Below, piece after piece: positions 4,221-6,734 of a stretch of 6,734 bases of DNA. Source of the DNA: SURF-33 sp964598885 (GTDB taxonomy: Bacteria; Desulfobacterota; Desulfobacteria; Desulfobacterales; Desulfosalsimonadaceae). Position numbers and translations under genes: made by a program. The stretch is from the NCBI GenBank assembly GCA_964598885.1, contig CAZRES010000147.1, positions 1 through 6,734 on the forward strand, given 5' to 3'. Position 1 is the first letter of the stretch, and each line of letters opens with the position of its first letter. A model generated the notes under the pieces. That model was not told the origin of the DNA, searched no databases, and was given only the letters and a program-made list of their open reading frames with translations.

Positions 4221-6446
4221 ATGAACCGTCCCGAGTCGCCATCCGACAATACCCCGTCCCTGCGGGTGGATCTGTCCGGCCAGATTGAGCGCATTACCTA
4301 TGCCAATCCGGAAAACGGGTATACCATTGCCCAGCTCAAAATCCGGGGCGGACGCCGGACCGTCACCGTTGTGGGAAGCCTGATGGAACCGGTGCCCGGA
4401 GAAGTCATGGAACTTCAGGGCCGCTGGAAGATCCATCCCCGGTACGGCGAGCAGTTTGAAATTGAGAATTTCCGGACCACGGCCCCGGCCACGGTCCAGG
4501 GAATCAAAAAATATCTGGGATCCGGCCTGATCAAGGGGATCGGTCCCAAGACCGCCGAACGGATCGTAGAGCGTTTTGGGAAAAAAACCCTCGATATTAT
4601 TGAAGAAAATATCGAGAGACTAACGGAGATCCCCGGCATCGGCGCCGGTCGCGTGGAAATGATCCGGACCGCCTGGGCCGAGCAGCGGGAAATCCGCTCG
4701 GTCATGATGTTTCTCCAATCCCACCAGGTCAGCGCCGGGTTCGCGGTAAAGATCTTCAAGCAATACGGCGACAACGCCATCGAAGTGGTCACGACCAACC
4801 CCTACCAGCTCGCCACCGACATCCGGGGCATCGGGTTTTTATCCGCCGACCGCATTGCCGAACGCCTCGGTTTTGCCAAAGATTCCGACGTGCGTATCCG
4901 GGCCGGGATCCTTTATGTGTTGTTTCAGCTCTCTGATGAGGGCCATGTCTGCTGTCCCTGGGATATGCTGGTGGAAAAAAGCCGGGAAATTCTCGGTGTG
5001 GACCCCCGGCAGGTGGAGGCCCAGATCCCCCGTGTGGCCGAAGAAGGGCGCATTGTGATCGAGGCGGACAAGCGGCCGGGGCCGGATGCCGGCATGGATC
5101 CCCGCATGGTGTATCTGGCCCATTTTCATGTCTGCGAAACCGGCATCGCCCGGTTGCTGCGGCGGCTGGCCGCCACCGGAAAATCGGTCCGGGAGATTGA
5201 CGCGGAAAAGGCGGTGGCCTGGGTTCAGACGGAACTTTCCTTTACATTGGCGGCAAAACAGGCCCAGGCCGTGGTCTGGGCGGCCCGGCACAAGGTCATG
5301 GTCATCACCGGCGGGCCGGGTACGGGCAAAACCACCATTATCCGGGCCGTTCTGAAGATTTTTTCCCGGCTGGGGGTTCGGGTCATGCTGGCGGCCCCCA
5401 CGGGACGCGCCGCCAAGCAGATGAGCGAGGCCACCGGTCATCCGGCCAGCACCATCCATCGCATGCTCTCCTACAACTTCCAGAAGGGGGGCTTTCAGAA
5501 AAACGAGACCAACCCTCTGGCCTGCGATCTGCTGGTGGTGGATGAAGCCTCCATGATCGACTGCATCCTGATGTATCATCTGCTGCGGGCCGTGCCAACC
5601 GGCGCCACCCTGATTCTGGTGGGAGACGTCAATCAGCTGCCGTCGGTGGGTGCGGGACAGGTGCTCAACGACGTGATGGCATCAGACCTGGTGCCGGTGG
5701 TGCGGCTCAATGAGATTTTTCGCCAGGCCCGCCAGAGCCGGATCATCGTCAATGCGCATCGCATCAACCAGGGCTGGCTGCCCGAGCCCTCGCCCGACGG
5801 TGCGGAGTCGGATTTTTATGTCATTGAACAGGAAGCGCCCGAGCGGGTGCTGGAGATCATCCTCGAACTGGCGGCCCGGCGCATTCCGGAAAAATTCGGA
5901 TTTCATCCTGCCGCCGACATCCAGGTGCTCTCCCCCATGCATCGGGGGATCGTGGGAACGGCCAATCTCAATGTCGAACTGCAGAAGGCCTTGAATCCCA
6001 AAGGCGAGGAACTGGTCATCGGAAATGTGGCGTATCGCAACAGCGACAAGGTCATGCAGATCCGAAACAACTACGACAAAGGGGTGTTTAACGGCGATAT
6101 CGGCCGCATTTCCCGCATCAACCGGGAAACCCGGGAAGTCATCGTCAATTATGACGGCCGGTTTGTCACCTATGATTTCAATGATATGGATGAGGTGGTT
6201 TCAGCGTATGCCGTGTCCGTGCACAAATCCCAGGGGTCCGAATATCCGGTGGTCATCGTGCCCGTGCTGATTCAGCATTACATGATGCTCCAGCGGAACC
6301 TGATCTATACCGCCGTCACCCGGGGACGCCGTCTGGTGGTGCTGGTGGGCACGAAAAAAGCCCTTGCCATTGCCGTCAAAAACGATAAAACCCAGCAGCG
6401 ATACACGCGGTTGATGCACCGGCTGAAAAAAAAGGAAAATCCATGA
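4221..6446 (+). CDS. recD2: RecD2 (RecD-like) SF1B 5'-3' DNA helicase
   Basis: A 741-residue ATP-dependent DNA helicase acting in repair and replication-fork maintenance without RecBC. The N-terminal OB-like domain (about 18-85) contains ITYANPENGYTIAQLK. It is followed by helix-hairpin-helix elements near 103-120 (LIKGIGPKTAERI), 134-146 (LTEIPGIGAGR) and 200-217 (DIRGIGFLSADRIAERLG). Helicase motifs are all intact: motif I GGPGTGKTT (K370), Ia APTGRAAKQM, II DEAS (441-444), III GDVNQLPSVG (Q472), V HKSQGSE (668-674) and VI YTAVTRGRR (R701). Length suits RecD2 rather than the shorter RecBCD RecD, and no recB or recC is adjacent. The frame is open from GTG 4164, but that codon has no Shine-Dalgarno and lies in an inverted repeat. 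ATG 4221 follows AAGGGGAGG and gives a short N-terminal tail. The stop overlaps the next start by 4 nt (ATGA). Confidence 0.95.
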   Translation: MNRPESPSDNTPSLRVDLSGQIERITYANPENGYTIAQLKIRGGRRTVTVVGSLMEPVPGEVMELQGRWKIHPRYGEQFEIENFRTTAPATVQGIKKYLGSGLIKGIGPKTAERIVERFGKKTLDIIEENIERLTEIPGIGAGRVEMIRTAWAEQREIRSVMMFLQSHQVSAGFAVKIFKQYGDNAIEVVTTNPYQLATDIRGIGFLSADRIAERLGFAKDSDVRIRAGILYVLFQLSDEGHVCCPWDMLVEKSREILGVDPRQVEAQIPRVAEEGRIVIEADKRPGPDAGMDPRMVYLAHFHVCETGIARLLRRLAATGKSVREIDAEKAVAWVQTELSFTLAAKQAQAVVWAARHKVMVITGGPGTGKTTIIRAVLKIFSRLGVRVMLAAPTGRAAKQMSEATGHPASTIHRMLSYNFQKGGFQKNETNPLACDLLVVDEASMIDCILMYHLLRAVPTGATLILVGDVNQLPSVGAGQVLNDVMASDLVPVVRLNEIFRQARQSRIIVNAHRINQGWLPEPSPDGAESDFYVIEQEAPERVLEIILELAARRIPEKFGFHPAADIQVLSPMHRGIVGTANLNVELQKALNPKGEELVIGNVAYRNSDKVMQIRNNYDKGVFNGDIGRISRINRETREVIVNYDGRFVTYDFNDMDEVVSAYAVSVHKSQGSEYPVVIVPVLIQHYMMLQRNLIYTAVTRGRRLVVLVGTKKALAIAVKNDKTQQRYTRLMHRLKKKENP
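6432..6436 (+). promoter_or_regulatory. trkA ribosome binding site within the recD2 3' end
   Basis: AAGGA lies 6 nt before ATG 6443, inside the last codons of recD2, and fixes the trkA start. It adjoins a run of eight A (6426-6433) that forms the heptamer A AAA AAG in the recD2 frame. Confidence 0.7.
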
Positions 6447-6734
6447 AAATTATTATTGTAGGCGCCGGGCAGGTGGGGCTGCATATTGCCAGCCGCCTGG
6501 CACATGAAAATAAAGATGTGGTGGTCATTGATAAAGATCCGGCGGCCCTGGCCCGGGTGACGGAAAAGGTCGATGTGGAAGCGGTGGTGGGATCCGGCAG
6601 CAGTCCGGTGCTGCTGGAAGAGGCCGGAATCAGGGAATCCGACATCTTGCTGGCCGTGACCGACAGCGACGAGATCAATCTGGTGGCCTGCCTGGTGGCC
6701 GATATCATCGCGCCGACCGTCAAGAAACTGGCCC
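6443..6734 (+). CDS. trkA: TrkA-type potassium uptake regulator, N-terminal part (3' end outside window)
   Basis: 97 codons of an RCK/KTN domain are visible. TrkA is the cytoplasmic NAD(H)-binding regulator that gates the TrkH/TrkG potassium channel in the inner membrane. The Rossmann fold starts at once, with GAGQVG (G7 to G12) as the dinucleotide loop. D30, at the end of strand 2 in VVVIDKDP, is the acid expected to bind the NAD ribose. VVGSGSSPVLLEEAGI and DILLAVTDSDEINLVACL are typical TrkA wording. The gene is coupled to recD2 by a 4-nt ATGA overlap. The second KTN/TrkA-C half and any trkH partner lie beyond the right edge, so whether this is a full two-domain TrkA or a single-domain KTN protein cannot be judged. 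Confidence 0.9.
   Translation, partial: MKIIIVGAGQVGLHIASRLAHENKDVVVIDKDPAALARVTEKVDVEAVVGSGSSPVLLEEAGIRESDILLAVTDSDEINLVACLVADIIAPTVKKLA

Noticed and set aside
4839..5579. Open frame of 246 codons on the minus strand, opposite recD2
   Set aside because: It covers conserved helicase motifs on the other strand, and its His/Gly/Pro-rich translation is typical of an antisense shadow.

Overview
The window reads as an ordinary stretch of bacterial chromosome with every gene on the + strand. There are seven protein-coding genes, the first and last cut by the window edges. The sequence is moderately GC-rich with a GC preference at third codon positions. The gene families and their wording (a MoxR/CoxE-like VWA pair, a PfkB kinase, a YfgM-like TPR protein, a stand-alone RecD2 and TrkA) suggest a Gram-negative anaerobe. 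My best guess is a sulfate-reducing deltaproteobacterium (Desulfobacterota, Desulfobacterales-like). That placement is inference from protein style; no marker gene is present.

Layout. (1) 1-1665: the C-terminal part of a MoxR-type AAA+ ATPase, then 3 nt later a CoxE-like von Willebrand A (VWA) protein. This is a classic two-gene chaperone/metal-insertion type module. (2) 1666-1795: an intergenic region with a strong 13-bp GC-rich stem-loop, a weak promoter candidate and a ribosome binding site. (3) 1796-3240: a small secreted protein with two bacterial SH3 domains, followed 5 nt later by a PfkB-family (adenosine kinase/ribokinase-like) kinase. (4) 3241-3311: a short leader with a weak promoter candidate, a 10-bp palindrome and a strong Shine-Dalgarno sequence. 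(5) 3312-4124: a membrane-anchored TPR protein of the YfgM type. (6) 4125-4220: a leader with small inverted repeats and a Shine-Dalgarno hairpin. (7) 4221-6446: a full-length RecD2 (RecD-like) SF1B helicase. It overlaps by 4 nt (ATGA) the start of a TrkA-type potassium-uptake regulator that runs off the right edge.

The genes do not form one obvious pathway. MoxR and VWA very likely act together. RecD2 and TrkA are translationally coupled but functionally unrelated, as is common in bacterial operons. No mobile element, CRISPR array, tRNA, rRNA, phage gene or defence system was seen, and no wholly new system is evident. The observations most worth checking are the stem-loop at 1711-1747, the A AAA AAG heptamer at the recD2/trkA junction with an open -1 frame into trkA, the Shine-Dalgarno hairpin ahead of recD2, and the degenerate metal-binding motif of the VWA protein.
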